A DNA stretch of 40,234 nt from Ga0077555 sp031406575 (lineage in GTDB: Bacteria; Pseudomonadota; Alphaproteobacteria; Rhizobiales; Hyphomicrobiaceae), in assembly GCA_031406575.1 (NCBI GenBank), contig JANOHP010000028.1, forward strand, positions 1-40,234. Direction: 5' to 3'. The translations under genes were made by a program, and so were the position numbers. Under the pieces are notes generated by a model. The model ran no database searches and was not told the origin of the DNA. It was given only the letters and a program-made list of their open reading frames with translations. Of this stretch, positions 14,141 to 21,248 are shown piece by piece; the first letter of the stretch is position 1; each line of letters begins with the position of its first letter.

Positions 14141-15475
14141 CTACGTCACGAGCCTCCACAGCACCGCCAAGCCGCCGCAGATCGCCAGCGTCTCGATAAT
14201 GTTGCGGTGCAGGCGAAAGATCAGCACGAACGCCAACGCGGTGAGTGCCACTGCGAGCAGGTCCAGCCGCAGCAAATTGGGCACATAGACTTTCAATGGC
14301 CCAAACCACTGCTCGACGGACGAGGGCGACAGCACGTCGATTGCGAACGTCACCGTCAGGTTCAAGATGACGCCGACGACGGCTGCGGTGACGGCGGCCA
14401 GCGCCGCTTTCAGCCGGGGCTCGGAGTGCAATTTCTCGACGTAGGGCGCGCCAACGAAGATCCATAGGAAACACGGCGCGAACGTCGCCCAGGTGGTGAC
14501 GATGGCGCCGAGCGTGCCCATCAGCCAGGGATCGCCGCCGCCTTGCCGCATGGCTCCTAAAAACCCGACGAACTGCGTGACGAGGATCAGCGGACCCGGT
14601 GTCGTCTCCGCCAGTCCCAATGCATCGACCATCTCGAACTTGTCGACCCAGCCGTACTCGCGTGGCACCGCCTCACGCATGTAGGCCAGCACCGCATAGG
14701 CGCCGCCGAACGTCACGACGGCGAGCTTGGAGAAGAACTTCGCGATCTCGACCAGGACATGGTCACGCCCGAAGATCGCGGCGACGGCGAGCAGAGGCAC
14801 GATCCAGACGGCGAGCCAGATGGCCGCCGTCCGCAGCGTATCGCCTAACGGAATGGGCGCGGAGGGCGCATCGGTCGAGGGCGCCGCCGCGGACAGACCG
14901 CGCCCGAAACCAATCATCGCCGCCGCCAACACGATTATCGGGAACGGCACGGCGAAGAGATAGATGGCCAGGAACGCGGCCCCCGCCAGTCCCCATTCGA
15001 AATTGCCGCGCAGCGCGCGTTTGGCGATGCGCAACAGCGCCTCGACGACGACGGCCAGGACGGCCGCTTTGACGCCCGTCAGCAGGGCGATTGAAAACGG
15101 CAGCTTGCCCCACGCCGCGTAGAGCAGCGACAGCACGAGCATCATCGTCGCGCCCGGCAGAACGAACAGCAGCCCTGCTGCCAGCCCGCCGCGCGTGCCA
15201 TGCAACCGCCACCCCACATAGGTGGCGAGCTGCATGGCTTCGGGACCTGGCAACAGCGTGCAGAAGTTCAACGCATTGAGATAGCGCCGCTCGTCGATCC
15301 AGCGCTGCTCGTCGACCAGGATGCGATGCATCAGGGCGATCTGTCCCGCCGGGCCGCCGAACGACAGCAGCCCGATCTTGGCCCAGACCCGCAGAGCCTC
15401 GGCAAACGTCGGCGTCGGCGCGAGGCCGGTTTCGGTGTCTTGTGCCACCCTGATGTCTCCAAAGTCCCGCGCCAA
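14141..15475 (-). CDS. chrA: chromate transporter ChrA
   Basis: 444 residues in two homologous CHR halves. The first (~25-190) has KIGLLSFGGPAGQIALMH, then LLPGPEAMQLATYVG. The second (~250-440) has FSKLAVVTFGGAYAVLAYM and GLAETTPGPLILVTQFVGF. The FGGP/FGGA and LxPGP motifs are the ChrA signatures. About ten to twelve membrane segments are visible. It exports chromate from the cytoplasm, driven by the membrane potential. Preceded on the same strand by the rhodanese-ChrB gene at 165 bp, so it is the second gene of a chromate-resistance operon. A copy of a widespread intergenic palindrome lies between the two. Confidence 0.96.
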   Translation of the reverse strand: MARDFGDIRVAQDTETGLAPTPTFAEALRVWAKIGLLSFGGPAGQIALMHRILVDEQRWIDERRYLNALNFCTLLPGPEAMQLATYVGWRLHGTRGGLAAGLLFVLPGATMMLVLSLLYAAWGKLPFSIALLTGVKAAVLAVVVEALLRIAKRALRGNFEWGLAGAAFLAIYLFAVPFPIIVLAAAMIGFGRGLSAAAPSTDAPSAPIPLGDTLRTAAIWLAVWIVPLLAVAAIFGRDHVLVEIAKFFSKLAVVTFGGAYAVLAYMREAVPREYGWVDKFEMVDALGLAETTPGPLILVTQFVGFLGAMRQGGGDPWLMGTLGAIVTTWATFAPCFLWIFVGAPYVEKLHSEPRLKAALAAVTAAVVGVILNLTVTFAIDVLSPSSVEQWFGPLKVYVPNLLRLDLLAVALTALAFVLIFRLHRNIIETLAICGGLAVLWRLVT

Positions 15476-15520
15476 TGACCCGACGTCATCGCGAGGTCTG
15501 CGCCATCACCCCAACCTCAA

Positions 15521-15551
15521 CGTCATGCCCGCGTAGGCGGGCACCCACGAC
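15521..15551. repeat. intergenic palindromic repeat (GTCATGCCCGCG type)
   Basis: Core TGCCCGC-gta-GGCGGGCA-like palindrome within CGTCATGCCCGCG...GCGGGCACCCACGAC. I recognise this as a very common dispersed intergenic repeat of GC-rich alphaproteobacteria. It sits in the chrB-chrA gap. Confidence 0.6.
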
Positions 15552-15640
15552 ACGTCTCATGTTTGCGACGCCGCTCGTGCAAGGAAAGACCAAAATTGAA
15601 GCGGAGTCGTCGCAGCAAACACGTGTGCCATCGCTATCCC

Positions 15641-16456
15641 TCAGACCTTGGCTGCCGGCCAGTTGTGCGTCTCGCCGGCGGCAAACTTCGCCCAGGCGTA
15701 GAGCGCATCATAGACCGCAAACCCGCGCTCGAGAGCCACGTGATCTTCCGGCCCCGACAGGTGCGAAATCCCCAATGAAATTGCGAGCAGACCGGCCGCT
15801 TCCGGCGCCACGTCCATGCGGGCGGTGTCCGCGCCGCGCACCACCAGCGCCACCCGATCGAGTGCCTGATCATGCAGACCGAAGTCCTCGATCAGCGCAT
15901 CGAACGAGGTGTTGTCGCCGCGATGGGTGATCTCGACGTTGGGCACATCGAAGGGGATGGCGTTCAACTCTTGCGACGCCAGCACGACCTGTTCGGGCAT
16001 GACGTAGAAGAATTTCGCGGCCGGGTCGAGGAAGCGCGCAATCAGCCACGGACACGCGATGCGATCGATCTTGGGCCGCACGCGCGTCACCCATCGCGTG
16101 GCGCGCCCTTCACGATCTCCGACGCCGAGGCGCTTGGCGACAGTGGGCAACCCCGCCTTCTGCCACCCGAGATTGCCGCCTTCCAGCGCCGCCGCATCGA
16201 TGCCGCGCAAACGCAACTCGGCGGCTGCGGCTTGGCTGACTTTGAAGCCTTTGACGCAGACCGTGACGACGCGCTGGCCGTGCGGGATCTCGTGTGCCCA
16301 ATCCTGCACCCGCTGATGATCCCGCCACCGCGCGCCGGGGATCAACCGCTGCTCGACGTCGTAATCCTCGCAGCGACAAACATCGAAAATGACAGGCGCA
16401 TCGGGGCTGCCAATGCGCGCGTAGAGGTCTCGTGGCGTGATTGTGAATTCGCCCAT
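15641..16456 (-). CDS. chrB: rhodanese-ChrB fusion, chromate resistance protein
   Basis: 271 residues. Residues ~1-108 are a rhodanese-like domain (VIFDVCRCEDYDVEQRLIPGA, active-site loop VTVCVKGFKVS with C67). Residues ~118-271 are the ChrB C-terminal domain (TRWVTRVRPKIDRIACPWLI, ARFLDPAAKFFYV, FDALIEDFGLHDQAL). In characterised systems ChrB helps chromate-inducible expression of chrA. A rhodanese domain in front is a known architecture whose chemistry is not settled. The frame extends far upstream, but ATG 16456 is where family similarity starts, with GGAG ahead of it. A promoter with flanking repeats is seen at 16557-16612. Confidence 0.9.
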   Translation of the reverse strand: MGEFTITPRDLYARIGSPDAPVIFDVCRCEDYDVEQRLIPGARWRDHQRVQDWAHEIPHGQRVVTVCVKGFKVSQAAAAELRLRGIDAAALEGGNLGWQKAGLPTVAKRLGVGDREGRATRWVTRVRPKIDRIACPWLIARFLDPAAKFFYVMPEQVVLASQELNAIPFDVPNVEITHRGDNTSFDALIEDFGLHDQALDRVALVVRGADTARMDVAPEAAGLLAISLGISHLSGPEDHVALERGFAVYDALYAWAKFAAGETHNWPAAKV

Positions 16457-16534
16457 CTCGGTGCTCCGCTGTCGACGATCGCATTGGATCGTCACCGGAG
16501 CAGCACTTGGGCGGAAAGCCTTAGGGGGCGGCTG

Positions 16535-16549
16535 CAACGGGCCCCGTTG
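16535..16549. promoter_or_regulatory. palindrome at the chr transcription start
   Basis: CAACGG-gcc-CCGTTG, a perfect 6-bp inverted repeat that begins at the predicted +1 of the chrB-chrA promoter. Candidate operator or 5'-leader hairpin. Confidence 0.4.
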
Positions 16550-16556
16550 GGGCGAG

Positions 16557-16585
16557 TGTTTAGCGCGAGGTGGGGGGCGTGACAA
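16557..16585 (-). promoter_or_regulatory. sigma70-type promoter of the chrB-chrA operon
   Basis: Minus strand: -35 TTGTCA (16585-16580), 17-bp spacer, -10 TAAACA (16562-16557). Start expected near 16550, ~95 nt before the chrB ATG. Confidence 0.55.
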
Positions 16586-16612
16586 GATGAATTTTCCCAG
16601 ATGAATTTTCAC
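16585..16612. repeat. 14-bp tandem direct repeat upstream of the chr -35
   Basis: Two adjacent copies of AGATGAATTTTC followed by CC in the first copy (16585-16598) and AC in the second (16599-16612). They are AT-rich in a GC-rich context and abut the -35 of the chrB-chrA promoter. A 14-bp pitch is not an exact helical repeat, so regulator binding is only a possibility. Confidence 0.55.
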
Positions 16613-16714
16613 AGGGGCAAAAACGATGCCCACCCCACACACCCCAAAACCTCCTTCCACGCCACGCAACCATGCTCTAGCCTGCCCCCAACATTCACCC
16701 CCAGGAGGAACCCA

Positions 16715-17494
16715 ATGGATCTCGGCATCAGTGGCAGGACGGCGATTATTTGTGCGGCGTCGAAGGGGTTGGGCAAGGCGTGCGCTCTGCAGCTCGCACG
16801 CGAGGGCGTCAACGTCGTCATCACGGCGCGCACCAAGGCGGATCTCGAGGCGACGGCGGCGGAGATCGCCAAGGTGTCCAACGTCAAGGTGACGATCGTG
16901 CCGGGCGACGTGACGACCGACGAAGGCCGCGCGGCCATTCTCGCCGCCTGCCCCAATCCCGATATTCTCATCAACAACGCGGGCGGCCCCCCGCCGGGCG
17001 ACTTCAAGGACTTCTCGCTCGATGATTGGAGGAAGGCCGTCGAGTGGAACATGATCACGCCGATCGCGCTGATCAAAGCCACCGTCTACGGCATGATGGA
17101 TCGCAAGTGGGGCCGCATCCTTAACATCACCAGCCAGTCGGTGAAAGCGCCGATCGCTTCGCTCGAGCTGTCGAATGGCGCGCGGTCGGGTTTGACGGGC
17201 GCCGTCGCGGTGATGGCGCGCCGCGCCGTGCGCCACAACGTGACGATCAACAACATTCTGCCCGGTCCCTTCGACACGGATCGCTTGCGCGGCTCCACGA
17301 CGCGCATGGCGGAACTGAACAAGATCAGCGCCGAGGACATGGCCAAGAAGCGTATGGCCGAGGTTCCCGCCGGTCGCTTCGGACGGCCCGACGAATTCGG
17401 AGCCGCCGCCGCGTTCCTGGTGTCGAACCACACCGGCTTCATCACCGGCCAGAACATCCTGCTCGACGGCGGCATCTTCCCCGGCTCGATGTGA
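16715..17494 (+). CDS. atypical short-chain dehydrogenase/reductase family protein
   Basis: 259 residues with AGGAGGAA upstream. The Rossmann fold is clear: CAASKGLGK at 13-21 replaces the usual TGxxxGxG, ILINNAGGPPPG (~84-95) is the NNAG motif, and ITS with S140 is the expected catalytic Ser. Thirteen residues on, where the catalytic Tyr should be, is Ser153 (LSNGARSGL), and the expected Lys is Arg157, so the classical SDR proton relay is absent. This LELSN-x-x-R-x-GLTG variant is a recognisable SDR subgroup often labelled FabG-like. Its reaction is uncertain; it may bind NAD(P) without classical catalysis. It faces the DUF35/thiolase pair convergently, which may point to CoA-ester metabolism. 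Confidence 0.88.
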   Translation: MDLGISGRTAIICAASKGLGKACALQLAREGVNVVITARTKADLEATAAEIAKVSNVKVTIVPGDVTTDEGRAAILAACPNPDILINNAGGPPPGDFKDFSLDDWRKAVEWNMITPIALIKATVYGMMDRKWGRILNITSQSVKAPIASLELSNGARSGLTGAVAVMARRAVRHNVTINNILPGPFDTDRLRGSTTRMAELNKISAEDMAKKRMAEVPAGRFGRPDEFGAAAAFLVSNHTGFITGQNILLDGGIFPGSM

Positions 17495-17504
17495 GCGCGC
17501 GGTA

Positions 17505-17529
17505 GGTGTCTGGCTTTCGGCCTGACACC
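17505..17529 (+). repeat. REP-like palindrome, family A copy 3
   Basis: 25 nt, arms GGTGTCTGGC and GGCCTGACACC. It matches the reverse complement of the copy at 3766-3790 at 23 of 25 positions. It lies 10 bp after the SDR stop. Confidence 0.7.
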
Positions 17530-17547
17530 AGTGGCTCTGCAAAGGCT

Positions 17548-17586
17548 GGCATCCCCGGGCTTGTTTTGAACATGCCCGAGGGTGCC
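17548..17586. terminator. hairpin between convergent SDR and DUF35 genes
   Basis: 13-bp stem (17548-17560 with 17574-17586) with one mismatch and one G.T pair, loop TTGTTTTGAACAT. Placed between two convergent stop codons (17494 and 17601). There is no clean T-run, so it is a weak or Rho-assisted bidirectional terminator at best. Confidence 0.4.
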
Positions 17587-17600
17587 GATGTTTCACGCGC

Positions 17601-18020
17601 TCACCCCTCCGACACGAACACCGGCAGCGTCAGGTCGCTGGTGACGGGATCGAAGGTGAGGCGCACGGGGAGGCCCAGTTTCAATCCGGTCGCCGGGATG
17701 GGGCCGCGCAGTTCGGCCTGCATGCGCACGCCCTCGGCCAGATCGACGGTGACCAGCGTGGTCGGCATCTGGCCTTTCCAGCCGGGATGAAACGCGTGGT
17801 GCGTGATCGTCCAGCTCTGCACCGTGCCGCGACCCGAGGCCTCGCGCCAGCGCGTCTCCATCGAAAAGCAATGCGGACACACGGGGCGCGGATAATGGCG
17901 CACGCGGCCACATGCGCCGCACGCTTGCAGCATCAGCTTGCCGGCTTTCAGGCCATCCCAATAGGGTTGCGTGTCAGGCGTCGGCTCGGGCAGCAGTTTG
18001 TCGTAGGTTTGCGCGTCCAT
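17601..18020 (-). CDS. Zn-ribbon OB-fold protein (DUF35 family), thiolase partner
   Basis: 139 residues. The rubredoxin-like Zn ribbon has Cys34, Cys37, Cys48 and Cys51 (QACGACGRVRHYPRPVCPHC). Then comes the OB fold with GTVQSWTITHHAFHPGW and TLVTVDLAEGVRMQAEL. DUF35 proteins form complexes with thiolase-like proteins and CoA-ester enzymes; the OB domain can bind acyl-CoA. ATG 18020 is preceded by GAGGGGA. It lies 14 bp behind the thiolase-like gene on the same strand, the normal arrangement. Confidence 0.93.
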   Translation of the reverse strand: MDAQTYDKLLPEPTPDTQPYWDGLKAGKLMLQACGACGRVRHYPRPVCPHCFSMETRWREASGRGTVQSWTITHHAFHPGWKGQMPTTLVTVDLAEGVRMQAELRGPIPATGLKLGLPVRLTFDPVTSDLTLPVFVSEG

Positions 18021-18034
18021 GATCGAATATCCCC

Positions 18035-19192
18035 TCACGCCCGCGCCATGATGGCGATCGAGCCATCGCCCATGTCGCCATAGCCGGTGACGAGCCCGAC
18101 TTCGGCGTCGGCCACCTGCGCTTTGCCGGCCTCGCCGCGCAACTGGCGCACGAGTTCGACGACATGGTTGAACCCCGCCATGTGCGCCTGGCTCAACAAG
18201 CCGCCGTGCGTGTTGATCGGCAGACTGCCGCCGAGATTGATCGCGCCCGAGGCGATGAACGGGCCGCCTTCGCCTTTCTTGCAAAAGCCCATGTCTTCGA
18301 GCTGGCACATGACGATGTAGGTGAAGCAATCATAGACCTCGGCGACGTCGATGTCCTTTTGCGTCACACCCGACATGGCGAACGCTTTGGGTGCGGCTTT
18401 GGCGAGCCCCAACCGGGTGAGATCCGGGCGCTGGGTGATGGCCGACGGCGAGTCGGGGTGCCCCTCGGCGACGCCCAGAATTTGGATGACGGGCTTGGCG
18501 CAATCGCGCGCGCGCTCCGCCGAGGAGACGACGAACGCGCACCCGCCGTCGCTCTCGAGGCTGCAATCGAAGAGGCGCAGCGGATCGGAAATCATGCGCG
18601 AGGCTTGATGATCTTCGATGGTCAGCGGTTTGGACATCATCGAGTTGCCGTTGAGGATGGCGTTGTGGCGCGTCGAGACGGCGATGTGGGCGAGTTGCTC
18701 ACTCGTGGTGCCGTAGAGTTCCATGTGGCGGCGCGCCATGGGGGCGTAGAGCTGCGCTGGCGCGATGGCGCCCGAGGGCATTTCGAATTCGCCGATCAGC
18801 CGGAATTGCGGCATCTCGCGCACGCGCGATCCGATGCGGCCCCCGACGCCCGACGAGCCGTTGCGGCTGATGGGGATCAGCACGTGATTGCAGATGCCGG
18901 CAGCGACGGCGGCGACCGCGCATTGAATGCTCGCCACCGCACTCGCCCCACCGAGCGGCGTCACGGCGGAGAAGCGCAAATCAGGAATGCCGAAGTTGGT
19001 GATGAAGTCCTCGGCGACGACCGCCATGCTGCCGTAAGCGATGACGCCGTCGATGTCCTTGGGATCGAGGCCCGCGTCCGCAATAGCGGCCAGCGACGCC
19101 TCCATCTGCAACGCCGTCACACTCTTGCCCGACTGGCGAGAGTAGCGCGTATCACCCACGCCGGTGACGGCGCCTTTGGAATGGAGTGACAT
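18035..19192 (-). CDS. thiolase-superfamily protein lacking active-site Cys (SCP-x-like)
   Basis: 385 residues starting at ATG 19192 with AGAGGATA upstream; an 18-codon extension is possible but has no ribosome site. Thiolase fold: GVGDTRYSR, ALQMEASLAAIADAGLDPKDIDGV, DVAEVYDCFT, and INTHGGLLSQAHMAG with the conserved His. In the first catalytic loop, where CAS is normal, the sequence is TPLGGASAVASIQC, so no Cys is at the nucleophile position. The C-terminal C-x-G loop reads VTGYGDMGDG, again without Cys. It therefore belongs to the non-condensing thiolase-like group that works with a DUF35 partner, for example retro-aldol or lyase steps of side-chain degradation. That role is inferred. Confidence 0.9.
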   Translation of the reverse strand: MSLHSKGAVTGVGDTRYSRQSGKSVTALQMEASLAAIADAGLDPKDIDGVIAYGSMAVVAEDFITNFGIPDLRFSAVTPLGGASAVASIQCAVAAVAAGICNHVLIPISRNGSSGVGGRIGSRVREMPQFRLIGEFEMPSGAIAPAQLYAPMARRHMELYGTTSEQLAHIAVSTRHNAILNGNSMMSKPLTIEDHQASRMISDPLRLFDCSLESDGGCAFVVSSAERARDCAKPVIQILGVAEGHPDSPSAITQRPDLTRLGLAKAAPKAFAMSGVTQKDIDVAEVYDCFTYIVMCQLEDMGFCKKGEGGPFIASGAINLGGSLPINTHGGLLSQAHMAGFNHVVELVRQLRGEAGKAQVADAEVGLVTGYGDMGDGSIAIMARA

Positions 19193-19380
19193 GGTGGGGG
19201 TATCCTCTCGTGCGTTCGAATTCTGCGGGGCGCCGACTTCGGCCATACCTTGGCACCACCGTGGCCCAGTTCGGCGTGAAGCTCAAGGAACGCGATGTCG
19301 GCAGAACGGTCGATAAGAATTCAGCGGAAGCGATCCGCCTGATACTTGGCCGAAACCGCCTCATGTGCTAGGGTTTTGGC

Positions 19381-19581
19381 ATGATCAAGGTTCTCGAAGT
19401 CGCCATTGAGAAAGTGAAGGGGCTCCCGGCCGACCGCCAGGAGCTGGCGGCAGAATTGCTCGAGCAGCTCAGCGGTATCGAAGAGGTTCACCCGTTGACC
19501 GATGCCGAGCGGCTGGCCGTGCGGGAGGGTCTCGCGGAACTCGATCGCGGCGAACGAGCAGAGCGCAGTGGTCGCGCTTGA
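19381..19581 (+). CDS. orphan antitoxin-like small protein
   Basis: 66 residues. The N-terminal part (MIKVLEVAIEKVKGLPADRQ, ELAAELLEQL, LTDAERLAVREGLAELDRGE) matches the small acidic alphaproteobacterial antitoxin-like family usually followed by a ParE/RelE toxin. Family members normally continue after DRGE with a short acidic toxin-binding tail. Here the tail is ERAERSGRA and then a stop, so it looks altered. No toxin gene follows: the next gene is convergent and ends two bases away. Probably a relict or orphan antitoxin. Confidence 0.5.
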   Translation: MIKVLEVAIEKVKGLPADRQELAAELLEQLSGIEEVHPLTDAERLAVREGLAELDRGERAERSGRA

Positions 19582-19582
19582 T

Positions 19583-20464
19583 CTAACTTAATTTTTTAAT
19601 GGTGCCAGGCTGCGGGTCTCGTATCAGTTCCGTTAGTGCTTTCGCCTCAATAACGTAGCCGAGCTGGAAGTCTCGTTCAATTCGATCTGTGAACACTCCT
19701 TGATACACACCGCAGAACTCCATGATCAGCTCGCCCTGCGGGTCGTGCGAGGGAAGAATTTCTATATCGAGAAGCTGTTCGAGTGCGGTCGCCGCACCGG
19801 CCGCTTGCAAGGGTGTCCGAAGCTTTACGCCGCGTTTGGCTTTAAAGACCGGCGACCCTGACATCCCGGGTCTGGTCGCTGTGTCCACGAGGAAGCGAGG
19901 TTCACCCTTGAAGTCGAACAGCGATTCACTTGCGATGGTAGCTCGCTTCCAGATGCACATAGGATATCCGAGAGAGTCCCCGAACGGAAAGCCGAGCACA
20001 AAACAATCGTTGCCTGGAACAATTTTCTCGTCCTGTTCGATCTCCAGATAATCCAGAGAGAGCGAGCGGAAGTCTGGCCTTTTCTCTAGTTTGATGAAGG
20101 CAAGGTCGTATCCGGGAAGGCGCCTGTTCTTGTGCTCGAACCAACTCGGTTGATTTCCGTCATACAGTGCGATTGAGATGTCTGCAAAACGGACTTCCTC
20201 GCCGACCAGATGTATCACGGTCACGTCGATCGCGTGAGGCGAGCCGATCCAGCCGCTGCTGCTATTCTCCGTTACGGGGTCGCATCCGGTTAGCAATTGC
20301 CAATTCGTCACCATCACTATTGACGCAGTATCGACCCTTATGAAGAAGCATGTTCCGCAGTTCGTGCATGGCCTTCCATTTTCATCGCACGTGTGGGCTT
20401 TCAGGAGGTAACTCATGAGCGAGAACCGATGTGGGACTTGGAGAGCTTTGAAATCTGTAGTCAT
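19583..20464 (-). CDS. trypsin-like serine protease homologue, probably inactive
   Basis: 293 residues from ATG 20464 with GGGGA upstream; a second ATG 16 codons on is possible. The chymotrypsin-like fold shows YDLAFIKL with the catalytic Asp (D120) and RPGMSGSPVF with the nucleophile Ser (S202). The conserved T-N-W-H segment, however, reads VTNWQLLTG, with Gln56 in place of the catalytic His (codon CAA). A Cys cluster (C26, C33, C36, C39; PCTNCGTCFF) precedes it and could bind metal. No signal peptide. The DNA is visibly less GC-rich, with more rare-looking codons than its neighbours, which suggests transfer. Function unknown; a non-proteolytic binding role is plausible. Confidence 0.75.
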   Translation of the reverse strand: MTTDFKALQVPHRFSLMSYLLKAHTCDENGRPCTNCGTCFFIRVDTASIVMVTNWQLLTGCDPVTENSSSGWIGSPHAIDVTVIHLVGEEVRFADISIALYDGNQPSWFEHKNRRLPGYDLAFIKLEKRPDFRSLSLDYLEIEQDEKIVPGNDCFVLGFPFGDSLGYPMCIWKRATIASESLFDFKGEPRFLVDTATRPGMSGSPVFKAKRGVKLRTPLQAAGAATALEQLLDIEILPSHDPQGELIMEFCGVYQGVFTDRIERDFQLGYVIEAKALTELIRDPQPGTIKKLS

Positions 20465-20522
20465 CAAGAATCCCCGTTGTGTTGCGATGGACCGATGAGG
20501 CGGCTGGCTTACCCGCTCCCAC

Positions 20523-21245
20523 TCACTCCCCAACCAAATGCCGTGTCGCCACCGGATACACGCCTTCTTGCCCCAGCATCCACACGCGCATCCCATCATT
20601 GCCGAACAGCGGGGCGAAGGCGGCGTCGAGGACGTTGAGGCCGCCGGTGAAGGCGCCGAAGGCGGGGAGGACGAGGCGGCGGCCGTTGCCGACGAAGCAG
20701 GGGCGGCGCAGGGTGTGGCCGTAGATCGACAGGCGCGCGGCGGGATGCAAGTGGGCCGCGATCTCGTGGGTCGCTTGGCCATCGAAGGGGGCGTGCTGGA
20801 GTTTCAATCCGCCGAGCACGATGCGATCGACGCTCCTGCCGCCCAGCAACGCGCAGATGTGGGGGTCGTGGTTGCCAGTCACCCAGATCCACTCGCGGCC
20901 TTCTTGCAAAATGCGCAACGCTTCGCGGTCGCCCGCGTCGATGCGATCGGCGGCGCGTTCGTCGTGGAAACTGTCACCCAGCGCAATGACGCGCCTAGGG
21001 TCCCAGCGGTCGATCAGTATGGCGAGGCGCGACAGGGTTTCGCGCGTGTCGTAGGGCGGCACGAACTGGCCGCGCGCCGCAAAGGAGGAACCCTTCTCGA
21101 GGTGCAGATCGGCGATGATGAGGGTGGATTCCGCTGGCCACCAGAGCCCGCCCGACATGTCGGCCACCAGCGTCTTGCCGCCGACGGAAATCGGCTGCGC
21201 TTCGTAGTCGGTGATGTTGGCCCGTTCGGGCTTCATCTCGAGCAT
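20523..21245 (-). CDS. pdeM: ligase-associated DNA damage response phosphoesterase PdeM
   Basis: 240 residues. Calcineurin-type metallophosphoesterase with the motifs IADLHLEKG (D46, H48), ALGDSFHD (D91), VTGNHDPH (N125, H126) and IYGHTLRRPC. Family members are encoded with an Lhr-type helicase and often an ATP-dependent ligase and exonuclease, and are linked to DNA repair. Only the helicase is present here; its stop codon is 3 bp before this ATG, so the two are co-translated. The ligase and exonuclease are not in the window. Confidence 0.93.
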   Translation of the reverse strand: MLEMKPERANITDYEAQPISVGGKTLVADMSGGLWWPAESTLIIADLHLEKGSSFAARGQFVPPYDTRETLSRLAILIDRWDPRRVIALGDSFHDERAADRIDAGDREALRILQEGREWIWVTGNHDPHICALLGGRSVDRIVLGGLKLQHAPFDGQATHEIAAHLHPAARLSIYGHTLRRPCFVGNGRRLVLPAFGAFTGGLNVLDAAFAPLFGNDGMRVWMLGQEGVYPVATRHLVGE

Positions 21246-21248
21246 CGG

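Noticed and set aside
17548..17586. Strong intrinsic terminator for the SDR gene
   Set aside because: The stem is good but there is no T-run on either strand, so it is listed only as a weak bidirectional hairpin.
15641..17596. 651-residue version of the rhodanese-ChrB protein extending upstream over the SDR gene
   Set aside because: Only the last 271 residues resemble anything. The extension is antisense to the SDR, and a good ribosome site and promoter lie before ATG 16456.
19381..20464. A complete toxin-antitoxin or defence operon
   Set aside because: The two genes are convergent, the antitoxin has no toxin partner, and the protease homologue lacks its His. There is not enough to call a system, so it is reported only as an islet of interest.
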